Below are positions 51,919-61,189 of a stretch of DNA of 64,000 nucleotides, one piece after another. The DNA comes from JAGPCK01 sp041675505 (lineage in GTDB: Bacteria > Bacteroidota > Bacteroidia > UKL13-3). Location of the stretch: NCBI GenBank assembly GCA_041675505.1, contig JBAYTR010000005.1, positions 1-64,000 on the forward strand, read 5' to 3'. The position numbers were made by a program, and so were the translations under genes. The stretch's first letter is position 1; each line of letters begins with the position of its first letter. The notes under the pieces were generated by a model. It did no database searches. It saw nothing but the letters and a program-made list of their open reading frames with translations, and had not been told where the DNA came from.

Positions 51919-54900
51919 ATGATGCGCTCAAAATGTCATATAAAACAGTATTCATTTTTGCTGTGCATCATTGTGGCCTTTTTTTTTAATACAATAGAGG
52001 TTGTGGCCCAAAATTTCGAATGGCTGCAAGTAGCCGGCACAACTTCAAATTCAGAAATAATTAATAACATTGATTGTGATAGTAATGGTTCAACTGTAGT
52101 AGTTGGTTATTATGGTGGTGTTAACTTACCTTTTGGCAATGATACGCTGTATTCAAAAGGCAGTTTAGATGGCTTTATTGTAAAGTATAACAACTTAGGT
52201 AATGTGCTTTGGGCCAAGGCTATTGGCGGAAAAAATCAGGAGCAGATTAATAAGGTGAAGATTGACCGATTGGGTAATGTTTATGTAACAGGTGTATTAG
52301 GTGATAGTTGTTACTTTACATCAGTTGATATGGTAAGAACAAATGGAAGTTCATGTAAAAAAGCATTTGTGGCCAAATATGATGTAAACGGAATTTTTAA
52401 ATGGGTTGTTCTTATGGGGAACAATAGTTCAACGGGTAACTCAAATGGCCGTACCATAGGAGTTGACTCTATGGGTTTCATATATTGTTCTGGTTCATAT
52501 AATAACAACTCATCTGCATTTGGGTCTTTAAACTTATCAAATGGAGACGGATATCTTGCAAAACTTGACAGTACTGGCAGTTTTATATGGGCTATCAATT
52601 CAAAAAACGTTTCTATTCAGGATATAGATGTTAGTAATGATGAAAGCATTTACCTGACAGGCAGTACAACCTATTTATTGCCCTGCTTTTATGGAACCTT
52701 ATCTATCTCCAATCTAAAAGGAAGTTCAGATTTGTTTCTTGGAAAAGTACATAGTACAGGATCCATCTCTTGGATAAAAATACATGGCACAGCGCAAGGT
52801 GATAATGGTTTTAATTTAAGCCTGAGTAATAATGGACTACTTTATTTAGCGGGTAGAATTTCAACTGGCTTCTATCTAGATAGTATCCTTCTCACAAGTT
52901 ATGGCGTGAACACAGGCCTTTTTGCATGTTTTGATACAACAGGTAAGTGTTTATGGGCCAAAACCGGAGGAGTTGTATCTGGAATAGGTTCCTTGTTGTT
53001 ACAATCTGTAGAAACCTATAGTGGTACTTCTGCATTTTTTGCGGGTAGTATTCAAACCCCTGGTGGTACTTTAATTAAAGTTGGTAATAATTATCATAGA
53101 TCAAATGGTATAGCAGATTTAATAATTGTAAAGATGGATAGCTTGGGAAACTTTCTTTATTCATTTACTTCAGGAGGAGCTAACAGTGAGCAAGTGAATT
53201 CCGTTTCGCTTGACCAATATGATAATGCCTATGTTGCCGGTTTTTATCAAAATGGAATAAACTTTAAGCAATTATCAGCAACAGGTTTTGGAGGTAACGA
53301 CCTCTTCCTCACCAAAATCTCCGACATCGGCATCTCGCGTTCCCCGTTAAGCAAAACCGTGTATTGTGCAGGCGATAGCGTGTATGTTCCCTACACCAAG
53401 TACAACACCTTTCATGCAGCCAACACCTTTTATGCCCAACTGAGTGATACCGCAGGTAACTTCAACAACCCCGTTACCATAGGCAGCAAGCAAAGCAACC
53501 AAAACGGTACCATAGCCTGCAAGTTACCTACAGGGTTACTTTACAGCAACAAGTACCAACTGCGTGTAGTGAGCGATAGCCCTGTGGTGCAAAGCTATTA
53601 TTTGAACCAAACCTATACCATTTACCCAAGACCAGTAGCCACTGCAAATAACATTACTTTGTGCAGCGGGCAGGCAGATACGCTTACGGCCATTAACCTA
53701 AAAAGCAACACCGCCCAATGGAGCCCCGCTACTTACCTCACTAACTTAAATGACAGCGCTGTCCGCTTTACCTCACCCGCCAATACAACCAGCACCAACC
53801 AAGTAGCCTTTGTACAACTTTTAGTAAGCAACGCAGGCGGTTGTAAAGACAGCACTACCCTTAGCGTAACCATGAGGCCACAACTTTTGGTAACTACCAA
53901 CAGCGATACCACTTTATGCAAAGGGCAGACACCAACCATCACCCTGCACACCACCGCCACCGGAGGCGATAGCAACAACTACCGCTTCCTATGGAAAGAT
54001 GCTGCGGGTAATGTATTGTCTGCATTGTCTCCTCAAGATACTTTACAAGCAGCTACAGACAGCACCCGCACCTACATAGTTTACTTAACAGACGGCTGCA
54101 CCATGTTACCCGATACAGCAAACAGCGCACAGGTAACCGTAACCATACGCCCTCCGTTACAACTCAGCATACAGCCCGATACACTAGTTTGTATAGGCAG
54201 TCCTGTAACATTAACCGCACAACTTTCAGGTGGTAAAGGTGTCGGGCATTATACCATTCAGTGGTTCATCTTACCTGATACTACTACCGTTAAGCATACA
54301 GGCAATACTTACACCGTTACGGTAAACAACAACCAACAGTACCAGGCTAAACTAACCGATGGCTGCACCGCCACACCCGCTTGGAGCAACAGCATTACTG
54401 TGAGTACGTTTAGCAAAATACAACTGCAACCCCGCACAGATACTACTATCAACAAAGGGCAGTCGGTTAACCTTACTGCACAAGCCACAGGAGGGCAGGG
54501 CAGTGCATACACCTTTACGTGGTATAAACTCCCTGATACCAGCACTGCCATAGGCACCACCAATCCGCTAACAGCACTACCTGTACAACCCGATAGCACC
54601 ACTACCTACCGCGTAATAGCTACCGATGGTTGTGCAGCCAACAGCGATACAGCACAAGTAGTGATAACCGTAAGGCAACAACTCATCATAACTCACCAGG
54701 CAAACGCAGATACAGCGGCCCACACAGACACCACCATTTGTACCGGCCAAAGTGTAACCTATACGCTATTGGCCAATTACCCCTCAGCCGGGCAGCAGTT
54801 CACTTGGAACCAAGGGCAGGGCACAGGTAGCACCAAAACACTTACTCCCACTACTACCACCACCTACCGCGTAATACTGAGCGATAACCAAAGCACACCC

Positions 54901-55983
54901 GATACAGTGTACATTACCGTAAATGTTCGTGCACCTTTACAACTGCACAACCTGCATGACACTACTATTTGCGAAGGGCAGAGCGTAACATTTAATACCT
55001 TTGCCACAGGTGGCAGCAGTAACTATTCCTTTTTGTGGGATGATAACAGCAACACCTCCAGTAAAACCTTTACCATTACCACCACAGCCATCAACGCCAC
55101 GCTTACTGTAAGTGATAATTGCAGCAACCCGCAAAGCAAAAGCATCACCATTACCCCTGAACTAAATCCGAAAGTTAGTCTCACCGCCACACCCACACAA
55201 GGCTGTCCGCCATTGAACACCACCATTACCAATACCCAAAACAACAGCGGCACCTACACCCAAGACTGGGATTTTGCCGATGGCAGCAACACACAAACCG
55301 CAACCACCAACAATGATAACAATAGCATTAGCCACAGCTATACACTTACAGCAATCTACCAACCCACACTCACCCTTACCAGCAGCAGAGGATGTAAAAG
55401 CAGTGCCGTTCTTGCCACACCCATTACCTTATTTGAAAAACCCGAAGCCAAGTTTACCCTGAGCAGAGACACCACCTGGATTACCTTACCTCAAATACAA
55501 CTCACCAATCAAAGCAGCAAAGCCGATAGTTTTTTCTGGCACTTCAGTCGCCTCATTAACGATACCATCACCACCAAAACAAGTAACGCCACCTTCCATC
55601 GCAACTTTACGGATAGCGGTATATACACCATATCCCTCACCGCAAAAAACAGCGCTTGTGCCGATAGTACACAACAAAAATTAGTAGTACTGATGGATTA
55701 TGATGTGTGGATACCCAATGCTTTTAGTCCGGGTACCAAAGACAATTTAAACCCCACCTTTGCCCCTGTAGGAGTTGGAATAAGCAGGTACAAAATGATA
55801 ATCTACAACCGCTGGGGGCAACTGGTATTTGAATCAAAAGGCACACAAGACAGTTGGAACGGTTGCTTAGATAACAACCCCGACAAACCCTTGCCCGAGG
55901 GAGTATATGTGTGGTACATAGAAATATTTAACTACCACAACAGCGGCAACATAAAAGGCGGCATGGTGCATTTGGTGAGGTAA
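51919..55983 (+). CDS. giant surface protein with beta-propeller-like, Ig-like and PKD domains and T9SS type B (CHU_C) C-terminus
   Basis: 1354 aa. Signal peptide about 1-31 (ends VVAQN). Residues ~35-465 are SBBP-type repeats (DGFIVKYNNLGNVLWAKAIGG, DRLGNVYVTGVLGD). From ~465 to 1080 follow several Ig-like domains with repeated C.G..VTLTA / DTTICEGQSVTF strands and Thr/Ser-rich linkers. A PKD domain (about 1085-1175) has CPPLNTTITN and DWDFADGS. The last ~90 residues (VWIPNAFSPGTKDNLNP, YNRWGQLVFES, PLPEGVYVWYIEI, KGGMVHLVR) are the gliding-associated type B sorting domain. It is probably an adhesin. DNA composition and codon use change near 53295. Confidence 0.85.
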   Translation: MMRSKCHIKQYSFLLCIIVAFFFNTIEVVAQNFEWLQVAGTTSNSEIINNIDCDSNGSTVVVGYYGGVNLPFGNDTLYSKGSLDGFIVKYNNLGNVLWAKAIGGKNQEQINKVKIDRLGNVYVTGVLGDSCYFTSVDMVRTNGSSCKKAFVAKYDVNGIFKWVVLMGNNSSTGNSNGRTIGVDSMGFIYCSGSYNNNSSAFGSLNLSNGDGYLAKLDSTGSFIWAINSKNVSIQDIDVSNDESIYLTGSTTYLLPCFYGTLSISNLKGSSDLFLGKVHSTGSISWIKIHGTAQGDNGFNLSLSNNGLLYLAGRISTGFYLDSILLTSYGVNTGLFACFDTTGKCLWAKTGGVVSGIGSLLLQSVETYSGTSAFFAGSIQTPGGTLIKVGNNYHRSNGIADLIIVKMDSLGNFLYSFTSGGANSEQVNSVSLDQYDNAYVAGFYQNGINFKQLSATGFGGNDLFLTKISDIGISRSPLSKTVYCAGDSVYVPYTKYNTFHAANTFYAQLSDTAGNFNNPVTIGSKQSNQNGTIACKLPTGLLYSNKYQLRVVSDSPVVQSYYLNQTYTIYPRPVATANNITLCSGQADTLTAINLKSNTAQWSPATYLTNLNDSAVRFTSPANTTSTNQVAFVQLLVSNAGGCKDSTTLSVTMRPQLLVTTNSDTTLCKGQTPTITLHTTATGGDSNNYRFLWKDAAGNVLSALSPQDTLQAATDSTRTYIVYLTDGCTMLPDTANSAQVTVTIRPPLQLSIQPDTLVCIGSPVTLTAQLSGGKGVGHYTIQWFILPDTTTVKHTGNTYTVTVNNNQQYQAKLTDGCTATPAWSNSITVSTFSKIQLQPRTDTTINKGQSVNLTAQATGGQGSAYTFTWYKLPDTSTAIGTTNPLTALPVQPDSTTTYRVIATDGCAANSDTAQVVITVRQQLIITHQANADTAAHTDTTICTGQSVTYTLLANYPSAGQQFTWNQGQGTGSTKTLTPTTTTTYRVILSDNQSTPDTVYITVNVRAPLQLHNLHDTTICEGQSVTFNTFATGGSSNYSFLWDDNSNTSSKTFTITTTAINATLTVSDNCSNPQSKSITITPELNPKVSLTATPTQGCPPLNTTITNTQNNSGTYTQDWDFADGSNTQTATTNNDNNSISHSYTLTAIYQPTLTLTSSRGCKSSAVLATPITLFEKPEAKFTLSRDTTWITLPQIQLTNQSSKADSFFWHFSRLINDTITTKTSNATFHRNFTDSGIYTISLTAKNSACADSTQQKLVVLMDYDVWIPNAFSPGTKDNLNPTFAPVGVGISRYKMIIYNRWGQLVFESKGTQDSWNGCLDNNPDKPLPEGVYVWYIEIFNYHNSGNIKGGMVHLVR

Positions 55984-56068
55984 TTCGCCTTCAACATCTA
56001 CAAACACACCGTCATCGCGAGTCATGTACTCATGGCGTGGCGATCTCCAAATTGGACCACATGTGCTC

Positions 56069-56170
56069 TACCCAACGCGAGTGGTGATAGCCCCTCGGCA
56101 CGGAAGACAAACCCAAACCCCTGACAGGGCTGTATACTTCCGCATACAGCCCTGTCAGGGGTGATAGTCT
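56069..56170. repeat. dispersed palindromic repeat, copy 2
   Basis: Same unit as 51534-51634. Here the hairpin is perfect: 19-bp arms at 56117-56135 and 56144-56162 with an 8-nt loop. Upstream, 55984-56068 contains a catcgcgag...gtggcgatct stretch, another common extragenic palindrome type. Confidence 0.85.
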
Positions 56171-56207
56171 AAAACAAAAAAGGAGAACCGTTTAACGATT
56201 CTCCTTT
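56171..56207 (-). terminator. intrinsic terminator of gyrB
   Basis: aaaggagaa (56179-56187) pairs with ttctccttt (56199-56207). On the - strand it is followed by ttttttgtttt (56181-56171). Confidence 0.8.
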
Positions 56208-56229
56208 CAGTTATGATTGAGTTGTTAAC

Positions 56230-58200
56230 TCAGGCGTCAATCTTGGCATATTTTGCATTGGCCTCAATAAACTCTCTGCGTGGTGGTACGTCATCACCCA
56301 TCAGCATAGAGAAAATGTGGTCGGCTTCTGCAGCGCTTTCCAATGTTACGCGTTTAAGTGTACGAGTCTCTGGATTCATGGTAGTGCTCCACAATTGTTC
56401 TGCATTCATCTCTCCTAAACCTTTGTAACGTTGTATGCCCACAGTATCCGGATTTCCTCCTTTGGCTATGCGCATTACGGCTTGTTCACGTTGTGTTTCT
56501 GTCCAGCAATATTCTTCGTCTTTACCTTTCTTTACCAGATAAAGCGGTGGTTGTGCGATGTAGATATATCCGAAATCAATGAGCTCTTTCATGTAACGGA
56601 AGAACAACGTCAGGATAAGTGTACGGATGTGGCTACCGTCTACGTCAGCATCCGTCATGATGATGATTTTGTGGTAACGTAATTTCTCAATGTTCAGCGC
56701 TTTGTTATCATCAGGAGTACCAATGGTTACTCCCAATGCGGTGAACATATTTTTAATCTCTTCGTTGTCGTAAATTTTATGTTCCAGCGCTTTCTCTACA
56801 TTAAGTATTTTTCCGCGCAAGGGAAGAATAGCCTGAAACGCACGGTTACGACCTTGTTTGGCAGTACCACCGGCCGAGTCTCCTTCTACTAAGTACAATT
56901 CACATATACCGGGATCGGTCTCCGAACAGTCAGATAATTTACCCGGTAAGCCACTTCCGCTCATGGCACCTTTACGTTGCACCATTTCACGGGCTTTACG
57001 GGCAGCATGGCGAGCAGTTGCTGCAAGAATTACCTTCTGCACAATCATCTTGGCTTCCTTCGGATGTTCTTCGAGGTAGTTGGAGAGCATTTCGCCCACA
57101 CATTGGTCTACCGCTCCTGTAACATCGTTATTACCTAATTTGGTTTTTGTTTGTCCTTCAAATTGCGGCTCCTGAACTTTTACAGAAATAACTCCGGTTA
57201 AACCTTCTCTGAAATCATCACCGGCTATTTCAAATTTCAGATTCTTGAAGAAACCTTCTTTCTCTGCATAACTTTTAAGGGTGCGGGTTAATGCTCTTCT
57301 GAAACCTGCTACGTGTGTTCCACCTTCAATGGTGTTGATGTTATTTACGTAGGAGTGCAGGTTTTCGCTGTACCCGGTGTTGTAGGTCATCGCTACTTCC
57401 ACAGGTACCCCGTTCTTTTCGCCTTCTACATAAATAGGCTCAGGAATCATTTTTTCCCGTGTACCATCCAGGTAGTTCACAAATTCTTTTAAGCCACCTT
57501 CACTGAAAAACAGCTCTTCTTTTGGTTGAGCTGCTTCACCCTCAGCGTTGTCTTCTACACGGGTATCTTTAAGTGTAATGCGGATACCACGGTTGAGGTA
57601 TGATAACTCACGCATACGGGCTGCGAGTGTATCGTATTTGTATTCGGTGGTAGTAAAAATACTGCCATCCGGTACAAAGTGAACTATGGTTCCGGTAATA
57701 TCGGTGGTGCCTATTTCTTTTACATCGTAGGCCGGCTTACCGCAGTTGTACTCCTGCTGAAATATTTTTCCTTCACGGTGAACGGTGGCAATGAGTGTAG
57801 TGGAAAGTGCATTTACGCAACTTACGCCCACACCGTGCAAACCGCCCGATACTTTATACGTGTCTTTGTCGAATTTACCTCCCGCGTGCAATACGGTCAT
57901 TACTACTTCAAGGGCTGAGCGGCCTTCTTTAGCGTGAATGCCTGTGGGAATACCACGACCGTCATCCTGAACGGTAACGGAGTTATCAGGGTTTATGGTT
58001 ACCAGAATATTTTTACAATAACCGGCTAAAGCTTCATCAATGGAGTTATCCACTACTTCATAAACTAAGTGGTGCAGGCCTCTTGCGCCTACATCACCAA
58101 TGTACATGGCCGGACGTTTTCTTACTGCTTCCAGTCCTTCCAGCACCTGAATATTGTCTGCTGAATAATTACCTCTGTTTTCTGCGCTTTCTGTACTCAT
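56230..58200 (-). CDS. gyrB: DNA gyrase subunit B
   Basis: 656 aa, usual length for Bacteroidota. GyrB is the ATPase half of gyrase, which introduces negative supercoils. The GHKL ATPase domain starts LEGLEAVRKRPAMYIGD (about 19-35), with the ATP lid region GRSALEVVMTVLHAGGKFD and GLHGVGVSCVNALS. The TOPRIM domain has ELYLVEGDSAGGTAKQGRNR and TDADVDGSHIRTL (metal-binding Asp). The C-terminal RYKGLGEMNAEQLW is typical. TATCTTTA upstream (58230s) resembles a -7 box. It stands alone. Confidence 0.96.
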   Translation of the reverse strand: MSTESAENRGNYSADNIQVLEGLEAVRKRPAMYIGDVGARGLHHLVYEVVDNSIDEALAGYCKNILVTINPDNSVTVQDDGRGIPTGIHAKEGRSALEVVMTVLHAGGKFDKDTYKVSGGLHGVGVSCVNALSTTLIATVHREGKIFQQEYNCGKPAYDVKEIGTTDITGTIVHFVPDGSIFTTTEYKYDTLAARMRELSYLNRGIRITLKDTRVEDNAEGEAAQPKEELFFSEGGLKEFVNYLDGTREKMIPEPIYVEGEKNGVPVEVAMTYNTGYSENLHSYVNNINTIEGGTHVAGFRRALTRTLKSYAEKEGFFKNLKFEIAGDDFREGLTGVISVKVQEPQFEGQTKTKLGNNDVTGAVDQCVGEMLSNYLEEHPKEAKMIVQKVILAATARHAARKAREMVQRKGAMSGSGLPGKLSDCSETDPGICELYLVEGDSAGGTAKQGRNRAFQAILPLRGKILNVEKALEHKIYDNEEIKNMFTALGVTIGTPDDNKALNIEKLRYHKIIIMTDADVDGSHIRTLILTLFFRYMKELIDFGYIYIAQPPLYLVKKGKDEEYCWTETQREQAVMRIAKGGNPDTVGIQRYKGLGEMNAEQLWSTTMNPETRTLKRVTLESAAEADHIFSMLMGDDVPPRREFIEANAKYAKIDA

Positions 58201-58411
58201 TTTATAGTTTTACTGATTGATGCGGTAAAGATAGTTTATATCGCCCGAAATGCCTGATTTTAGTGGCCCTGAAACATGTTTAGTTATCCACAAAAAGCGA
58301 TTATTTTGTGAGTTTTAAATATGTGATTTTTTTGGAGAAGAAGCAGGTTATAATTCAGTAGGTAAAATGGTGCGAGAATTATTCTTATTACATACCTTAT
58401 TCAGCTTATTT

Positions 58412-59434
58412 TCAGAAAATTGGATCGTTCAATATTTCAGCAGCTACCTTGATAACCCCTGTACTGAGTTTATTGTAATTTTTCAACTCTTCTTCTGCAT
58501 AGTGATGTAAAGGTTTTAACTGGTCGGCTGTGAAGATACCTGTGGCCTCAATAAGCTTTTGGGCAACATTGTATTGGGGCAGCATTTTACCATCATCAAT
58601 CTTGATGGCTACCCCGATTTTTTCTTTAAGGAAAGAGAGGCAATACACACCCTCAGCTCCTGTTTTTCCTACAATGCGCTCTCCGCATATGGCCATCATA
58701 TCAGTGCAGTAACGCTGACTGCCACCCACCATGAAAGGATAGGTACTTATAGCTTTAATCACTGTTTCGCAGGCTTTTTTACGCTTGTCGCTGAATTTGG
58801 AAGGGTTAGCCAGATTTTTATAAGCAATAGCCTGGTTGATTACCGGAATAGAAAAAATAGGAGCAGAGCAGCCGTCTAAACCAACTTTCATTTTGCTGAA
58901 AGGGTATTCATACATTTCCTCCACTACCTCAATAATGGCTTTTTGAAGCGGGTGTTCCGGGTGGTTGTAAGTTGCCAAATCGGCATTCATAAATTGGGTC
59001 ATGGCTAAAAAACCCGCGTGTTTACCTGAGCAGTTGTTGTGAATATGCTCAGGCGATTGGTTGTTGCGGTACAACTCCTGCACGTCCTTTTTCAAAGTAG
59101 GTAACTGCGGACCGCAGCGCAGGTAACTTTTATCTAAACCTGTTTTTTGCAAGATGGAAGAGGCCACCCGCACGTGTTCCGGTTCACCGTTGTGCGAGCC
59201 ACACATTAAAGCAATCTCTTCAAGTGTAAAGCCGTAATGTTCAGCCGCGCCTGACTCCAGCAATGGAAGTACCTGAAAGAATTTGAGTGCTGAACGCGGG
59301 TAACAAATCTGTTCTACGTTTCCGGCTGAGTATAAAATTTCGCCTTTATCGTTTACTACACAAATTACCCCGCGGTGAAAACTTTCAAGTTCTCCTCCGC
59401 GGTATACTTCTACCAAAATCGGATTAGCCTGCAT
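58412..59434 (-). CDS. asparaginase (type II-like, PF06089 family)
   Basis: 340 aa. It resembles the thermolabile/R. etli-type L-asparaginase family, which is unrelated to E. coli AnsA/AnsB. Conserved motifs: VEVYRGGELESFHRGVICV, PRSALKFFQVLPLLESGA (Ser-x-x-Lys nucleophile candidate SALK), MCGSHNGEP, HNNCSGKHAGFLA, VGLDGCSAPIFSIP and CTDMMAICGERIVGKTGAEG. It should hydrolyse asparagine to aspartate and ammonia in the cytosol. It is monocistronic. 58201-58411 between it and gyrB contains no gene. Confidence 0.88.
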   Translation of the reverse strand: MQANPILVEVYRGGELESFHRGVICVVNDKGEILYSAGNVEQICYPRSALKFFQVLPLLESGAAEHYGFTLEEIALMCGSHNGEPEHVRVASSILQKTGLDKSYLRCGPQLPTLKKDVQELYRNNQSPEHIHNNCSGKHAGFLAMTQFMNADLATYNHPEHPLQKAIIEVVEEMYEYPFSKMKVGLDGCSAPIFSIPVINQAIAYKNLANPSKFSDKRKKACETVIKAISTYPFMVGGSQRYCTDMMAICGERIVGKTGAEGVYCLSFLKEKIGVAIKIDDGKMLPQYNVAQKLIEATGIFTADQLKPLHHYAEEELKNYNKLSTGVIKVAAEILNDPIF

Positions 59435-59575
59435 GCTGTTTGATTCTTATTAGAGGGTCGCAAAGTTCAGGGTTTGAAAGTAAAAAGCAAATGAATTAAA
59501 TGAACAGGATGCGCATATTTCTTCACCGTTTTTTTGTTTTTTGTCCAGGAGAATATACCTTGTAAAAAAAAGAAG

Positions 59576-60451
59576 ATGAAAATGTTTAACCTTTTACCCG
59601 GCATTTGTTTTCTGATGGGGTTGTTATTGCTGAGGACAACCAATTTGTATGCACAGGATTTAATTATTCTCAAAGAAAAACACGATACGCTTAAGGTCAA
59701 AGTAACAGAGGTGGGAGTGGATGAGGTAAAATACAAACTCTGGCCTGTGAATGAAAAAGATCCGGTGATAGTTTTGGAAAAAAAACGTATTCGTAAAGTG
59801 ATTCTTGAAAGCGGTACAACTCTGAATTTTTTTCTTGATGACATAGATGATCCTAAGAATTATGTCGGGCAAAGGAAGCATTTGTTGAAGATGGATATTA
59901 TTTCACCAACCTTAGGGGTGTCTTCTTTTGCCTATGAAAAAAGCATTAAACCAGGAAGAAGCTATGAAATAGGATTAGGCTTGGTGGGCTTGGGGTTTAA
60001 TGCTCCGGAGAATGATATCGCAGGTGCTTTTTTACGTGTTGGATATAAGTTTATCAATACACCAGATGTTACTAACCGTGGCATGAGGTTTAGTCATTTA
60101 CTTAAAGGTGGCTATGTACGTCCGGAACTTATTTTTATTAATTACACTTTCAGAAGTATCAACAGCCCTTCCACAGTACCTGTTTCAACGTATCGTACAA
60201 CCGGAGGAGCATTCATTATTAATTTCGGAAAGCAATATGTGTTTAGCAACATCATTGCAGTTGATATATTTGCGGGGCTCGGTGTTGGTTCACAAAACAA
60301 AATTTTAACCTCCGGACCCGGAGATGCTTGGGATTTATTTCCTACTGGAGTTGGCTTTCTATCAGGGGAGGACGGAGAAATAACTCCGGCATTTCAATGT
60401 GGACTTAAAATGGGGGTATTACTAGGAGGTAAGAATAAAGAGAAAAAGTAG
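59576..60451 (+). CDS. outer membrane barrel protein, tandem paralog 1
   Basis: 291 aa from the ATG at 59576. Signal peptide 1-25 (ends LYAQD). A small N-terminal beta domain (about 26-90) follows the pattern T..VKVTEVGVDEVKYKLWPVN, then IRKVILESGTTLNFF. After a linker (LLKMDIISP) comes a barrel of about 8-10 strands (YEIGLGLVGLG, FLRVGYKFIN, FIINFGKQY, AFQCGLKMGVLLG). First of four paralogs with the same layout at 59.6-64 kb. Function unknown. Confidence 0.75.
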   Translation: MKMFNLLPGICFLMGLLLLRTTNLYAQDLIILKEKHDTLKVKVTEVGVDEVKYKLWPVNEKDPVIVLEKKRIRKVILESGTTLNFFLDDIDDPKNYVGQRKHLLKMDIISPTLGVSSFAYEKSIKPGRSYEIGLGLVGLGFNAPENDIAGAFLRVGYKFINTPDVTNRGMRFSHLLKGGYVRPELIFINYTFRSINSPSTVPVSTYRTTGGAFIINFGKQYVFSNIIAVDIFAGLGVGSQNKILTSGPGDAWDLFPTGVGFLSGEDGEITPAFQCGLKMGVLLGGKNKEKK

Positions 60452-60474
60452 AAATTATATTCTCCAAGGTTTTA

Positions 60475-61092
60475 CTACAGAATAACTTCCCCCTTGCCTT
60501 CACGTACTAACAGCGGTTCGTCTCCGCTGCAATCAATTACTGTTGAGGGAACAATTCCACCCAAACCTCCGTCAATAACTGCCGCTACCATATGTCCGAA
60601 TTTTTCTTCCATCTCTTCGGGTTCAATCAGGTAATCTTCAAATGAATCAGTGCCGTGTAAGGAAGTAGCTACCAAAGGATGACCAAATTGTTCTAACAGG
60701 GATTGTACTATTGGATTATCAGGCACACGAATACCAATTTCTTTTTTGCGGGAGTTCTTAAAAATTTTGGGAACGTTGCTGTTGGCCTTAAAAATGAAAG
60801 TATAGGGGCCGGGCAAACTCTGGTTCACCAAACGGTAAACGTTGCGTTCAAAATGAGCCGTGTATTCTGACAGGTTTTTAAGGTCTTTGCATAACAGCGA
60901 GAAATTTGCCTTTTCTGATTTGATACCTTTTATACGGCAAATTTGCTCAATGGCTTTGAGGTTATGCGCATCGCAGGCAAAAGCATATACGGTATCAGTA
61001 GGAATAATAATCACCCCGTCTTGTTTTAATAACTCAATCACCCGTGATAGTTCACGTGGCTGAGGATTATCGGGGTGAAGAGTGATAAGCAT
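60475..61092 (-). CDS. YrdC/Sua5-family protein (threonylcarbamoyl-AMP synthase-like)
   Basis: 205 aa. YrdC-fold pattern: GVIIIPTDTVYAFACDAHN (about 31-49), IKGIKSEKANFSLLCKDL, LPGPYTFIFKA, IGIRVPDNPIVQSLLE and GTVPSTVIDCS-like GIVPSTVIDCSG. The family makes threonylcarbamoyl-AMP for t6A37 in tRNA. This is the shorter YciO-like form without the Sua5 domain, so YciO-type function is possible. It interrupts the tandem paralog family and is transcribed against it. Confidence 0.85.
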   Translation of the reverse strand: MLITLHPDNPQPRELSRVIELLKQDGVIIIPTDTVYAFACDAHNLKAIEQICRIKGIKSEKANFSLLCKDLKNLSEYTAHFERNVYRLVNQSLPGPYTFIFKANSNVPKIFKNSRKKEIGIRVPDNPIVQSLLEQFGHPLVATSLHGTDSFEDYLIEPEEMEEKFGHMVAAVIDGGLGGIVPSTVIDCSGDEPLLVREGKGEVIL

Positions 61093-61096
61093 GGAG

Positions 61097-61104
61097 CAAA
61101 GATA
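61097..61104 (-). promoter_or_regulatory. -7 promoter box TATCTTTG for the YrdC-family gene
   Basis: It fits TAnnTTTG on the - strand and ends 4 nt before the ATG at 61092, which would make the mRNA leaderless. No -33 box at the right distance was found. Confidence 0.35.
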
Positions 61105-61189
61105 AGCAGTATAGGTATTACATACTTAACAAGAGTAGGTGGATGTGAGAAATGAATCGAATTTCTGTTATATTGCTTATCATTTTACT

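Noticed and set aside
52311..55677. Several antisense and out-of-frame frames within the giant cargo gene
   Set aside because: They are by-products of its Thr/Asn-rich repetitive coding sequence.
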